From Notospermus geniculatus (lineage: Eukaryota > Nemertea > Pilidiophora > Heteronemertea > Lineidae), in NCBI GenBank assembly GCA_002633025.1, contig NMRB01000847.1, forward strand, positions 187,972-251,971: 64,000 nt of DNA, in the 5' to 3' direction. This document shows, one piece after another, positions 1 through 10,089 of the stretch. The notes under the pieces are model-generated. The model searched no databases, was not told the DNA's origin, and saw only the letters and a program-made list of their open reading frames with translations. The position numbers and the translations under genes were made by a program. Position 1 is the first letter of the stretch. Each line of letters opens with the position of its first letter.

Positions 1-52
1 CTTATGTGAAGTCCACGTTTACCAAACTTTCTCAACTCTCTCTTCATTTCAG

Positions 53-281
53 GCCTACTATATGAAACTGAAAGGCATTCCTACCACCGACGGATCCTGG
101 GCTTTGACCCTCCTCAGTTTATTCGAGTGTATAAGCTACATCGGAGCATCTTTAATGGGCGACCATTTAAAAGGAAAACTCGTCTTAGCCAATGTGATAG
201 CCTCTTGTTCTTTAGCCGTCATCTGTTTTATATGGCCAAGTGTTGATGTAAACTACGCATTAATTCTCGTTATTGCTGGTG
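53..281 (+). CDS. SLC16/MCT-like transporter, exon A (copy 1)
   Basis: Internal exon of a major-facilitator transporter resembling monocarboxylate carriers (SLC16), which move small organic acids across the plasma membrane. A pyrimidine-rich acceptor ends in AG at 51-52 and a GTAAGT donor starts at 282. The reading enters in phase 0 (Ala-Tyr-Tyr, then Met-Lys-Leu-Lys-Gly) and leaves in phase 1. The 76 residues hold two hydrophobic stretches separated by a short cytosolic-type loop (MGDHLKGK), as in the start of the C-terminal MFS half. The phase fits exon B. A nearly identical exon lies at 5335-5563. Earlier exons, including the N-terminal half of the carrier, are outside the window. Family is judged mainly from the following exons; the substrate cannot be read. 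Confidence 0.78.
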
Positions 282-307
282 GTAAGTTTCTTTGCGGTAC
301 AGATAAT

Positions 308-459
308 AGGGAGGTTTAGAAATCAAACGATCAACGTAAACTTTACGACAACGTTATTTTTCATACTACACGTTAACCAGATTTTATATTGATTTTCGGT
401 ACAAAAATAACGTTGTCGTTAACGCTTACGGTTATCGTTTGATTTTCTAAACCTCCCTA
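308..459. repeat. 152-bp fold-back element with AGGGAGGTTTAG ends
   Basis: Imperfect palindrome whose arms begin AGGGAGGTTTAGAAATCAAA and end with the reverse complement. It lies in the intron after exon A. The second copy is at 5590-5889, interrupted by an insertion. Confidence 0.75.
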
Positions 460-483
460 TCATTATAGCCCCTCTGTATTTAA

Positions 484-704
484 TTTTGTGGTATTTTCAA
501 AGTGTAAACGAAAGATAAATTTCAAAGTCTAATATATACCTTAACTCTATCGGTCTAACCTCATACGCTAAAAGACGCTCTTGCAGCAGGCGATATTTGT
601 GGTACCAACCATCTCCTGAAATACATAACGTCATGGAAATGAAGTCGAATTTCGTATTTCGTACTTCGTTTTTCGTTAAATTGCGAAACCTCCCTATTGA
701 AAAA
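484..704. repeat. Right half of the long TTTCGC palindrome family
   Basis: This matches the right arm of the complete element at 15051-15427: the ATCGGTCTAAC motif, a GCAGCAGG module, then TTTCGTATTTCGTACTTCG and the terminal GCGAAACCTCCCT. The left arm is missing, so it is a truncated copy. Confidence 0.65.
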
Positions 705-1428
705 ATGCAGGGAGAACTCTGATATACATGTACTCTAAATGCCCAGTTAGCTGTCCCATTCCTCGGAAAAAATGACCAAATCCTAAGTTGGAAGGTATCG
801 CACCGCTGTCATTCTTTGCCAGGCTCGGGAGTGGGACAAGTAAGTGGACAGGACATTACTGTTTCTGACCATACCCCCACCTCGTTATCTTCAACTCAGG
901 ATTTAGTCATTTTTTCATAGTCAGGAATGGGAAAGGTATGTGGGCATTTAGAGTATTCAGATAGAGCATAGTACATTTTAACTACACGAACGTCGGCGAA
1001 CGTAAGCACTTTCTGAATTAAATGTGTGATCTCAATGTATGGTAACATTTTTTCACTTATTCGGTGCAGTCTCGGCAACTGATGGAACCGAAAGATGAAA
1101 TGCTTGCACCTGTCATGGGTCTTATCTTCTATGCCCCTGATATGACTTAAGTTCATTGTTTGCTAATTTGTTGCGTCACGGACGTGACACTACACAGCAC
1201 GTCAAAGAAGGACAAGAGCCTGACTTTAAAAAAAAAAAATAATGATCCAGGGTATTTTATCTTCCTCTGGTGCCATCAGTTGCGGAAACAACATTGAATA
1301 GGTGAAAAAATGTGATGTCCGGATCATGGACTTGCCCATTAGTCTGAAATGACAGTCACTGGAGTTTAGTTTGTCTGAACATCTGCCTCCCATTGCCGCA
1401 TCTAAAACCTTATGTTCAAAAGTATAGA

Positions 1429-1534
1429 GTTTTCTCAAAGCCCCCGAAACGCCAACGCGAACGTTTGTCCTTCAGTTCGGTGCTCTCTTCGTGGCATCGA
1501 ACAATGGGTCTGGCGTTCGCCTTAGCGTTTCGGG
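1429..1534. repeat. GCAAAGCCCCCGAAACGCC hairpin MITE, right end truncated
   Basis: The left arm reads CAAAGCCCCCGAAACGCCAA. The right arm is its reverse complement but stops at TTTCGGGGCC. Complete members lie at 6464, 6593, 14564, 16632 and 16760. Open frames across it are artefacts. Confidence 0.75.
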
Positions 1535-2359
1535 GCCAACATCTCTAAAACACAAAAAAGAAAGAAAAAGGAATTACTCTAAACTCCCACTTACCTGCCC
1601 CATTCCCGAACTCAGAAAAAAATGACCAAATCCTAATACCCCCGTCACACTAGAGGAAGAATGAGCAGGAATGCCGTTGGAATGACAATTCGAGGTTCAT
1701 TCCTGGACATTCGAAATGCATTCTAAAAAGTCTGACTGGATTCTGACTGCATTCCTAATGTCCCAGACCATTCCCGTGGTCTGTCAGAATGTCTTGGACA
1801 TGTTCGAAATTATCGAGGTGCATTCCAAGTATCCGTCGAAGCTCTCCCGAATCCAGCTCGAATTTTGCAAACTTTCTCATTCCGGCTGGTTCTGCTTGAT
1901 TCCTGTTGATTCGAACTAAGTGTGACGGGGGTATAAGTTAAAGATATCGCACGCTGTCATTCTTTGCCAGGGTCAGGAGTGGGACAAGTGGACAGGACAT
2001 TGCCGTATCTGACCATACCCCCACCCCATTATCTTCAACGTAGGACTTTGTCATTTTTTCCGAGTCCAGGAATAGGTCTAGCTAATACACCATGGCTCAG
2101 GGACCACAGTTCCCACACCAATCTCATATTTTTCGTTAAGGCTGCGTACGTCCGTACGCCAATGATAGGGACTTTCAGCAACGATAAATTCCCTGCCCGT
2201 ATGACGTATCCGTATCGATTTTGTGCATGACGTCATCATTTTGTGACGTCGAAGCGATACGCGAGACGGCATACGGATAGGGAATCACGCATGAATTGCA
2301 TTTCATACGTTAGGAAGTACGTATGAATACACCTGATTCAATTTGACTTTTGTGGATAA

Positions 2360-2420
2360 NNNNNNNNNNNNNNNNNNNNNNNNNNNNNNNNNNNNNNNNN
2401 NNNNNNNNNNNNNNNNNNNN
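2360..2420. other. Assembly gap (61 n)
   Basis: Run of 61 undetermined bases inside duplication unit 1. The sequence resuming at 2421 corresponds to 7637 in unit 2, so the hidden sequence should resemble roughly 7440-7636. Confidence 0.99.
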
Positions 2421-2803
2421 GGGAGGCGACGCAAACTGAACGAAAAACGTGATTTGAATTCTAAATTGCTACCTGATTAAAACGTCAGATTGTATGAGCC
2501 GGTCACATGTCACGAACGATGCCCAATTTTAGATTCAACTCTGCAATGCCCGGTGTCTGATTTGAGCAGGTGGTTCCGGGTTTGTATAAAACCCGAAATC
2601 ACTCTCATCACGAAACGAGGAATGTCTGCCATCTGCTTCATTTAATCAGTTTCTAATAAGGTCGGAATCTGCATCCCTGCCTTCATTACATGGGAGTTCA
2701 TCCCTTGACTTCAAATAAGTTGATAAGTCGGACATTGGGTCCGTATATGGTACTGTTAGGCCCGCTTCTCGAAAAATACGTGTGGAATGGCATAGCTTTT
2801 AAC

Positions 2804-3190
2804 AGGGAGGTTTCGCAAGTCTGATGAAAAACGAAGTACGAAATACGAAATTGGGCTTCATTTCCATGACGTAATGTATTTCAGGAGATGGTTGGTACCA
2901 CTAATATCGCCAGCTGCAATGAGCGTCTTTTAGCGTATGATGTTAGACATGTTAGACCGATAGAGTTACGGTGTAAACTTTGAAATTTATCTTTCGTTTC
3001 CACTTGGTAGATACGAAGTGGAAATTTAAAAATTCAAGATGCACCATAACTCTTTCGGTCTTACATGACAAGCTAAAAAACGCGCTGGCAGCAGGGACAT
3101 TTGTCGTACCAACCATCTTCAGAAATACATTAGGTCCTGGAAATGAAGTTGAATTTCGTTTTTCGTACTTCGTTTTTCGTCAGATTTTTG
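2804..3190. repeat. Long palindromic element, TTTCGC family (copy in unit 1)
   Basis: Fold-back sequence of about 385 bp. The left arm starts AGGGAGGTTTCGCAAGTCTG; the right arm ends near TTTTTCGTCAGATTT without the last terminal bases. The centre contains a smaller inverted repeat around GTAGATACGAAGTGGAAAT. Relatives are at 8012-8385 and 15051-15427. Confidence 0.78.
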
Positions 3191-3589
3191 TGGTTGACTG
3201 TGACAACATTAACTCGTGGAAAAAGCAAAGTTTTTCATGGTAAAGGGATTCGAAAATTTTATGCACAACGATCAGTTAACGGGCCCCAATATTGCCATTT
3301 TTTTGTCGAAAGCCGGCGGTGATTGCATCGTTCTCTGATACGGTAGTTTTTGCCTTTCGCCACAGTGTTGGAGAACGTATGATTACAATACAATGCATCC
3401 GTAGATACCCTAGGAACGAGATTTACTCTACATGGGGCGAGGTTGATAAGCGGTAGTTTAACAACATTGTCAATAGAGGTCTCCCTTTACCTGGGTATGT
3501 TCAGCGCAAGATAGGGAAGGAATAGGCCTACACTGCCCCTTTAACAACGGCCTTCTCGTAATTTTTTATACCGATCATCTCCTTTTCAG

Positions 3590-3730
3590 CGATGGGCGTC
3601 TTCCTAGGTTTGAACATCGTGTACACGTACGCGGCGTCCGGGGAGGTCACCCAGCTGCCGATAGATATAGCCTGGGCCGCTACGAACGTGTGGTCAGGAA
3701 TAGGAATCCTTACTGGACCTTTCTTCTCAG
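3590..3730 (+). CDS. SLC16/MCT-like transporter, exon B (copy 1)
   Basis: Exon preceded by CTTTTCAG and followed by GTAAGATTAG. It enters and leaves in phase 1. The split codon joins exon A (g + cg = Ala), then reads MGVFLGLNIVYTY, an acidic/polar loop, and WAATNVWSGIGILTGPFFSG. The small-residue-rich helix ending G-I-G-I-L-T-G-P resembles the MCT helix with the conserved G-x-x-x-x-x-G-P-P-x-x-G pattern. The second copy (9150-9290) encodes the same peptide. Which copy is used is unclear: copy 1 cannot splice in frame to the exon A at 5335 (phase 1 into phase 0). Confidence 0.78.
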
Positions 3731-4265
3731 GTAAGATTAGGCTAATGTTTCTCTTAGTCCATGGGCTAGGGGGGTTCCCGTGTGCATAAGATGTACCCTA
3801 AGTTATTCTACTGTTTCTGAGAGGAGAGTATTCATATTATAAGAAAATCTTGGGTAGACTTTCTCAAACCCGGCAGCAAGTGAGAAAGAGACCCTTAAAG
3901 TTAGGGTACTGGAAATAAAAAGGNCTACAATTATTGATATAGGGGGCAGTTGTGGATAATGGCGGAGTCTCCCTATCAGTCTCATTCACGACACGGCGAT
4001 AAACATGTTTCTCGATCCGATAACGAATAATATCTCGTTGGAAAATTGAGTGCGTTTTAAACACGTTTTCCCAACAATAATTCTAACACTTAGCTTTATG
4101 GAAACTAATCAAGAGTTGAAACGAAATATTTTGGGATGTCAGGAAATATTTTGGGATGTCAGGACTGCCTTCCACCCAATTTCATTTCCTTTATTCTGGT
4201 AAAAAATATTTTCAGTGGGATGAAAATTTTGAAAACAACTACAACCTGACAAAATCAGATTTAGA

Positions 4266-4430
4266 TGTAATGGGGATGCTAGCTACGATAGAGGGCAGCA
4301 CATCGAAACCCGCTCCTATGCAATGGACGCCTTTTGTGTGGGAAATTGATCAGGACCGGGATGTCAGTTTCATTTCAATAGTTTTAACCACTAGTGACAA
4401 ATATTGAGGCAGTGGGCTAGGGTCCCCATT
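4266..4430. repeat. Dispersed repeat with empty insertion site
   Basis: About 165 bp shared with 23125-23410 (GATAGAGGGCAGCACA, CCTTTTGTGTGGGAAATTG, ATTGAGGCAGTG). At 4321-4325 it has a single CAATG; the other copy has CAATG on both sides of a 116-bp palindrome. Confidence 0.7.
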
Positions 4431-4681
4431 CACAGGCGGTCATCTTTACGTCGGTTTGTTGTCACGGTTGTCGTTCTAATAAAATCCTATTTTTCGTACG
4501 CGAGAAAAATGGTCGAATCGGCAAGTAACTGAATGTGGTATCTTTCATGGTAGCAAGTTGTTGCATAACAATTTCCATCCCAAACTGCTGCGTTCATAAA
4601 AGCTAGGCTGTTTTATGCTAGTGATTTCGTGTGAAAAAAATGAACTTGATGATGAGACTGGCAACCCAGGTTTTTTAATAT

Positions 4682-5081
4682 AAAGCTAGCAGCACACGTC
4701 ACCACTTTCGTTGCTAAATGTAGGTACAGGCTGAAGTGTGCTGTGGCCGGTGCAACGATCACTCAACACGGAAATTCTGTGGTGACCACAAGTTGCCGAA
4801 AATCAAACCGGTTTTATTTCTCACCACGAAAATTGCTCGTACATGTAGTTGCCAGTTGTGGTGATGTGTGCGCCATCAGCTGCACACGAGACCACTGAGT
4901 GGTGACGTCTGCGGTAAACCAGCAATCGCCACAAAAATTGCCGACCACGAAAATTGCCTGTACGAGCAACGAAAGTGGTGACGTGTGCTGCTAGCTTACC
5001 AGCAATCGCCACAAAAATTAGTGCCGACCACGAAAATTGCCTGTACGAGCAACGATAGTGGTGATTTGTGCTGCTAGCTTT
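4682..5081. repeat. 400-bp fold-back element, AAAGCTAGCAGCACAC ends
   Basis: The left end AAAGCTAGCAGCACACGTCA is mirrored by GTGCTGCTAGCTTT at the right. The right arm module of about 80 bp is tandemly duplicated (4917-4997 and 4998-5081). It lies between the two transporter exon sets and has no counterpart in unit 2. Confidence 0.75.
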
Positions 5082-5334
5082 GAGAGACCTCAAATCCGCC
5101 TACATGCATCTGCATGCACTCGTAAATGCATTATTTTTAATGCAATCTACTGAACAGCTTCTCACCAGCGTAAGTATGGCAAATTTCGGAATTTCCACAG
5201 TGACGATCGAAGATGACTGCATGCGAAACTGATCCCGACGTGGAGATTTACTGGGGCGCATTTTGGCTCCCGAAGAACTTCTGCTTATGTGAAGTCCATG
5301 TTACCAAACTTTCTCAACTCTCTCTTCATTTCAG

Positions 5335-5563
5335 GCCTACTATATGAAACTGAAAGGCATTCCTACCACCGACGGATCCTGGGCTTTGACCCTCCTCAGT
5401 TTATTCGAGTGTATAAGCTACATCGGAGCATCTTTAATGGGCGACCATTTAAAAGGAAAACTCGTCTTAGCCAATGTGATAGCCTCTTGTTCTTTAGCCG
5501 TCATCTGTTTTATATGGCCAAGCGTTGATGTAAACTACGCATTAATTCTCGTTATTGCTGGTG
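5335..5563 (+). CDS. SLC16/MCT-like transporter, exon A (copy 2)
   Basis: Same exon as 53-281, with identical splice signals, phases (0 in, 1 out) and peptide within the exon; I noticed only a synonymous-type change near its end (TGT/AGC context before GTTGATG). It joins the exon B copy at 9150 in frame, and that set is the one nearest the terminal exon at 15443. It is therefore the better candidate for the functional pair. Confidence 0.78.
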
Positions 5564-5589
5564 GTAAGTTTCTTTGCGGTACAGTTATT

Positions 5590-5889
5590 AGGGAGGTTTA
5601 GAAATCAAACGATAAACGTAAACTTTACGACAACGTTATTTTTCATACTACACATTAACCATATTTTATATTGCATTTTCAATTTTTTCTGGTCTCTCCA
5701 ACTGAAAATTGCCTGAGGAAGACCCCGGTTGGGGTCGAAAATTTGCAAGATTCTGGAAGTTGAATTCTTGCTATTTATCATTTTGTGTGTCATTTTTTTT
5801 GTGCTTTCTCGTTCTTTGGATATTATATTGCATTTTCGGTACAAAATAAAGTTGTAGTTAACGTTAACGTTTATCGTTTGATTTCTAAA
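5590..5889. repeat. AGGGAGGTTTAG fold-back element carrying an insertion
   Basis: Counterpart of the 308-459 element in the second duplication unit. It is split by the insertion at 5681-5822, and its right end fuses at CCTC to an exon A fragment. Confidence 0.7.
5681..5822. mobile_element. 142-bp insertion with 15-bp target duplication
   Basis: The sequence TTATATTGCATTTTC occurs at 5666-5680 and again at 5823-5837. The counterpart site in unit 1 (around 381-400) has one copy and no insert. A long target duplication suggests target-primed reverse transcription rather than a cut-and-paste transposon. The insert contains CCTGAGGAAGACCCC, a short loop, and GGGGTCGAAA, which also recurs at 34840-34965. 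It encodes no protein. Confidence 0.65.
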
Positions 5890-5970
5890 CCTCTTGTTCT
5901 TTAGCCTTCATTTGTTTTATATGGCCAAGTGTTGATGTAAACTACGCATTAATTCTCGTTATTGCTGGTG
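5890..5970 (+). pseudogene. 3' fragment of transporter exon A with its donor site
   Basis: The last roughly 80 bases of exon A (from CCTCTTGTTCTTTAGCC) and about 20 bases of following intron reappear here, with no acceptor and no 5' part of the exon. The left junction is at CCTC, shared with the end of the adjacent fold-back element. It cannot be spliced as exon A. Confidence 0.75.
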
Positions 5971-6463
5971 GTAAGTTTCTTTGCGGTAGTACATTTTACA
6001 CTACACTAACGTCGGCGAAGGAAAACACTTTCTGAATTAAATAAAGTGAGGCTACTTTAAGCCTACATGTGTGATCTAAATGGTAACATTTTTTCACTTA
6101 TTCCGTGCAGTCTCTGCAACTGATGGAACCAAAGAAAGATGAAATGCTTGCACCTGTCAGGGTCTTTATCTTCTATGCCCCTGATATGACTTCAGTTCAT
6201 TGTGATTCATCATTAAGGCACTGTTTGCTGCGTCACGGACGTGACACACAGCACGTCAAAGAAGGACAAGAGTCTGACATGATCCAGATTATTTTTTGTT
6301 TCTTTGGTGCCATCAGTTGCAGAGACAGCATTGAATAGGTGAAAACATGTGATGTCCGGATCATGGACTTGCCCATTATCTGAAATGACAGTCACTGGAG
6401 TTTAGTTTGCGTGAACATCTGCCTCCCATTGCCGCATCTAAAACCACATGTTCAAGAATATAG

Positions 6464-6710
6464 AGTTTTCGCAAAGCCCCCGAAACGCCAACGCGAACGT
6501 CTGTCCTTCAGTTCGGTGCTCTCTTCGTGGCATCAAACAATGGGTTTGACGTTCGCGTTGGCGTTTCCTCGGGGGCTTTGCGAAAACTCGGGAGTTTTCG
6601 CAAAGCCCCCGAAACGCCAAACGCGAGCGTCCTTTTGTTCGGTGCTCTCTTCGTGGCATCGAACAATGCGGATTGACCTTCGCCTTGGCGTTTCGGGGCT
6701 TTGCGAAACT
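6464..6710. repeat. Two hairpin MITEs back to back (GCAAAGCCCCCGAAACGCC family)
   Basis: Two complete palindromic elements, 6464-6588 and 6593-6710, are separated by only four bases (CGGG). Each has arms of about 40 bp (AGTTTTCGCAAAGCCCCCGA and complement) around a centre with TTCGGTGCTCTCTTCGTGGC. Long open frames on both strands here come from the palindromes. Confidence 0.8.
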
Positions 6711-6721
6711 TTCCTATTATA

Positions 6722-7272
6722 CTGGTGGACAAAAATATTAAGACAGTGGCCAATTTGAAGTTTGATGTAAGCTCCTGCCTGTGAATGATTGTAATGAACT
6801 CAGCTTGTGTTCATATATTGTGGGAAGGGGCCTTCTTTCCCCTTGCTACAATTTCAGTAAATTACATAATCAGTGGCAATTATGCAATGAGGTTAGTGAC
6901 AAAGGCAGTTCTCGCCCTTGTTCATCAAAGGCATTTACAAGCAAATACATGTACATATTGTACTCGTTTTTCTTCTTCGTTTTTTCTTAAGAACAAAGCT
7001 TTTAATTACTCGTGGTTGATGATACACTTGTGTTAAATAACATGTCTGACCAGTTCAATACGTCATAACAAGACATGTGTTTAATTAAATCACTTGAAAT
7101 TAACAACAATCCACATTGGAAGTGCAGAAAAAAAAGTTAAAACATGTCGATTAAAAGTGTGTTCTAGACTTTATTCAAGCCAAAATATTTCATCTTCTTC
7201 TCATTCTTAACAGGCAGAAACTTACATCAAACTTCAAATTGGGCACTGTCCTAATATTTTTGTCCACCAGTG
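6722..7272. mobile_element. Tc1/mariner-like non-autonomous element
   Basis: The left end CTGGTGGACAAAAATATTA and right end TAATATTTTTGTCCACCAG are inverted repeats flanked by TA. Subterminal inverted repeats (TTTGAAGTTTGATGTAAG and complement) extend the arms to about 55 bp. Ends of this form and the TA target are typical of Tc1/mariner elements. No transposase frame is present. A relative is at 21941-22442. Confidence 0.78.
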
Positions 7273-8011
7273 TACATGTATAAGAAAAAGAAATTAATTA
7301 ATTGTCTAGCTTTGGAGCTTGGCTCGGGGACCACAATTCCTACAACACCGTCATTCCCACACCAATCTCATATTTTCCTTACGGCTGCGTACGTCCGTAC
7401 GTACGCCAATGATGTTCGATCTCGACGCAGCGGCAAGTTTTTCGATGAACTATTAGAATAATGTTACAAACTCACTGAAGCAACGCATCATTAACCTCAG
7501 AGACGATTGAGCCAATCACCATGTGATTAAATATGCAAATAAATGTCAAAACCTGCTCTGACCTTATTCACCGGATGCGCGATGGCCCTGTAATCAGGCC
7601 GCGGCTGTGATTGAACCCCCGCGGTTTGTTACCAGGGGAGGCGACGCAAACTGAACGAAAAACGTGATTTGAATTCTAAATTGCTACCTGATTAAAACGT
7701 CAGATTGTATGAGCCGGTCACATGTCACGAACGATGCCCAATTTTAGATTCAACTCTGCAATGCCCGGTGTCTGATTTGAGCAGGTGGTTCCGGGTTTGT
7801 ATAAAACCCGAAATCACTCTCATCACGCCACGAGGAATGTCTGCCGTCTGCTTCATTTAATCAGTTTCTAATAAGGTCGGAATCTGCATCCCTCTTCATC
7901 TCTTGACTTCAAATAAGTTGAGATTAGTAGGACATTGGGTCCGTATGTGGTTACTCTGCAATCTTTTAGGCCCGTTTCTCGAAACATACGTGTGGAATGG
8001 CATAGCTTTTA

Positions 8012-8385
8012 ATAGGAGGTTTCGCAAGTCTGACGAAAAACGAAGTACGAAACACGAAATTGGACTTCATTTCCATGACGTAATGTATTTCAGGAGGTGG
8101 TTGGTGCCACAAATATCGCCAGCTGCAAGAGCGTCTTTTAGCGTATGATGTTAGACATGTTAGACCGATAGAGTTACGGTGTAAACTTTGAAATTTATCT
8201 TTCGTTTCCACTTCGTACATACGAAGTGGAAATTTAAAAATTCAAGATGCACCATAACTCTTTCGGTCTTACATAACAAGCTAAAAAACGCGCTGGCAGC
8301 AGGGACATTTGTCGTACCAACCATCTTAGGTCCTGGAAATGAAGGTGAATTTCGTATTTCATACTTCGTTTTTCGTCAGATTTTT
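8012..8385. repeat. Long palindromic element, TTTCGC family (copy in unit 2)
   Basis: Counterpart of 2804-3190. The left end has lost a few bases (AATAGGAGGTTTCGCAAG), and the right end stops at TTTTTCGTCAGATTT, as in unit 1, showing the terminal loss predates the duplication. Confidence 0.72.
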
Positions 8386-8837
8386 GTGGTTAACTGTGAC
8401 AACATTAACTCGTGGAAAAAGCAAAGTTTTTCACGGTAATGGGATTCGAAAATTTTATGCAGAACGATCAGTTAAAGGGCCACGACATTGCCTTTTTTCG
8501 TCGAAAGCCGGCGCCACCGGCGGTGATTGCATCGTTCTCTGATACGGTAGTTTTTACCTTTCGCCACAGTGTTGGAGAACGTATGATTACAATACAATGC
8601 ATTCGTAGATACCCTAGGAACGAGATTTACTCTACATGGGGCGAGGTTGATAAGCGGTAGTTTAACAACATTGTCAATAGAGGTCTCCCTTTACGTGGGT
8701 ATGTTTAGCGCAGGACAGGGAAGGAATGCACTGAGCGCCTCTTTAACAAAGAAGGGAGGAAGAAATATAAGTGGAAAATAAGAAGTGCCTGGGCAATTTT
8801 GAACTTTTGTGCGAATTTTTCCATTTCTCAAAGTGGG

Positions 8838-8905
8838 ATCGACAGTACCGGGATTCGAACCCACGCCTCCACATAATGGGTTCGATGGGTGCAATACATA
8901 ACAAA
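8838..8905 (-). repeat. tRNA-like fragment, probable SINE remnant
   Basis: On the minus strand it reads GTGGGTTCGAATCCCGGTAC, an RNA polymerase III B-box (GGTTCGAATCC). No convincing A-box or full cloverleaf is visible, so a SINE head or tRNA-derived fragment is more likely than a tRNA gene. Absent from unit 1. Confidence 0.45.
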
Positions 8906-9149
8906 CCTATGATTACAAATTAGGACGAAATTTTTTCCCATTTTGAGGAATATCGCCCGAAAAATCTGACAAAATGCCACGTCATTTTCAGTAAATTTCT
9001 CAAAATGGGGAAAAATTCTATCCCAATTTTAAAAATTCGGGCAAAAGTGCCAAAATTCCCACTTCTTATTTCCAAGTTTTTTTCTTACGTTTGTTACGTT
9101 TGTTTAAGGCTTTCTCGTAATTTAAAAAAAACGATCTTCTCCTTTTCAG

Positions 9150-9290
9150 CGATGGGCGTCTTCCTAGGTTTGAACATCGTGTACACGTACGCGGCGTCCG
9201 GGGAGGTCACCCAGCTGCCGATAGATATAGCCTGGGCCGCTACGAACGTGTGGTCAGGAATAGGAATCCTTACTGGACCTTTCTTCTCAG
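9150..9290 (+). CDS. SLC16/MCT-like transporter, exon B (copy 2)
   Basis: Identical in structure and peptide to 3590-3730, with acceptor CCTTTTCAG, donor GTAAGATTAG and phase 1 on both sides. It is the last exon B before the terminal exon, and its phase fits both 5335-5563 upstream and 15443-15849 downstream. Confidence 0.8.
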
Positions 9291-9315
9291 GTAAGATTAG
9301 GCTAATGTTTCTCTG

Positions 9316-10089
9316 ATATTCTTCATTACATGGGCGAATTCTCTTGATCAGCAGAAGACATGTGTGCTGAATCGTGCAGATAGAAAGTTGCCGAGCACAA
9401 ATTAGGGGTATCATGCGTCGGTCTGGCATCTGTCCTTCTAAGCTGAAAAAAACTATTATGTCCTTCGACGCTGGAGAAGTTATTATCGTTGAGACGCTCC
9501 CTCGCCACCATCTTGGATTCTACGATACTTCTTGGAAACTCGCGCATGCGTAGTTATATCTGCATGGACAAATTCGTACTTCGCGCAAATCACATGTTTG
9601 CATAAGAAAAGTGCACTCACAAAATTCCCGGTGAAACCAAAATGACGGGGTGCCATAGAAACGGTGAACACCAAATGGGGCCAACAAAAAAGGACTGTCA
9701 TTGTATTCATGAGGAAAGGGAGCGGATTTTCTCATCAACTTTAAACGGAGCCAAAAGCAAGTAAACCATCAAAATGCCAAATGTCCACCACTTTTGTTAA
9801 ATTTTTCATTGGTGAAAAACAGCTATGCTTGCCAATTGACTTTTGAGATGGTCCCTCGCGCGGTTACGTCTGTGATTAAGAAAATTAACGTCCTTTTGCA
9901 TTAGTGCATTCCCCATTAATCAACCAATGATCTTGTTAGGCGTGTCTCATGCTATTGTTAACGTGCTTGTTTCCATTCGTGAGTGTTTGATCATTGGATT
10001 GGGTTAATTAGTGTCTGAATGAGCGTGTCAAACATCGTGCAGTCTCGCGGTAACCTGAGCTTAGGCTGCCACGCCGTGTCTACTGTGGA
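9316..10089. other. Intron sequence, no feature seen
   Basis: First part of the 6.15-kb last intron. Short open frames on the minus strand show no recognisable domain or splice context. Confidence 0.5.

Larger units (their letters stand above)
1..3755. repeat. Tandem segmental duplication, unit 1
   Basis: This block and 5281-9315 are diverged copies of one segment. Exon A with its flanks, the fold-back element after it, the CTGATGGAAC region near 1080/6119, the stretch after the gap at 2421/7637, the long palindrome at 2804/8012 and exon B all recur in the same order. The match starts at or before base 1 and stops just after the exon B donor (AGGCTAATGTTTCTCT, then divergence). The copies differ by insertions and many substitutions, so this is either an old tandem duplication or two divergent haplotypes placed in series. 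Confidence 0.8.
5281..9315. repeat. Tandem segmental duplication, unit 2
   Basis: Second copy of the segment at 1-3755. It differs by a 142-bp insertion at 5681, an extra exon A fragment at 5890, a second hairpin MITE and a Tc1-like MITE at 6464-7272, a tRNA-like sequence near 8850, and no 61-base gap. Confidence 0.8.

Noticed and set aside
6411-6758. 115-codon frame and overlapping minus-strand frames with a FAKPPKRQ-type peptide
   Set aside because: They translate the arms of the hairpin MITE; the same peptide appears at 14.5 and 16.7 kb on either strand.
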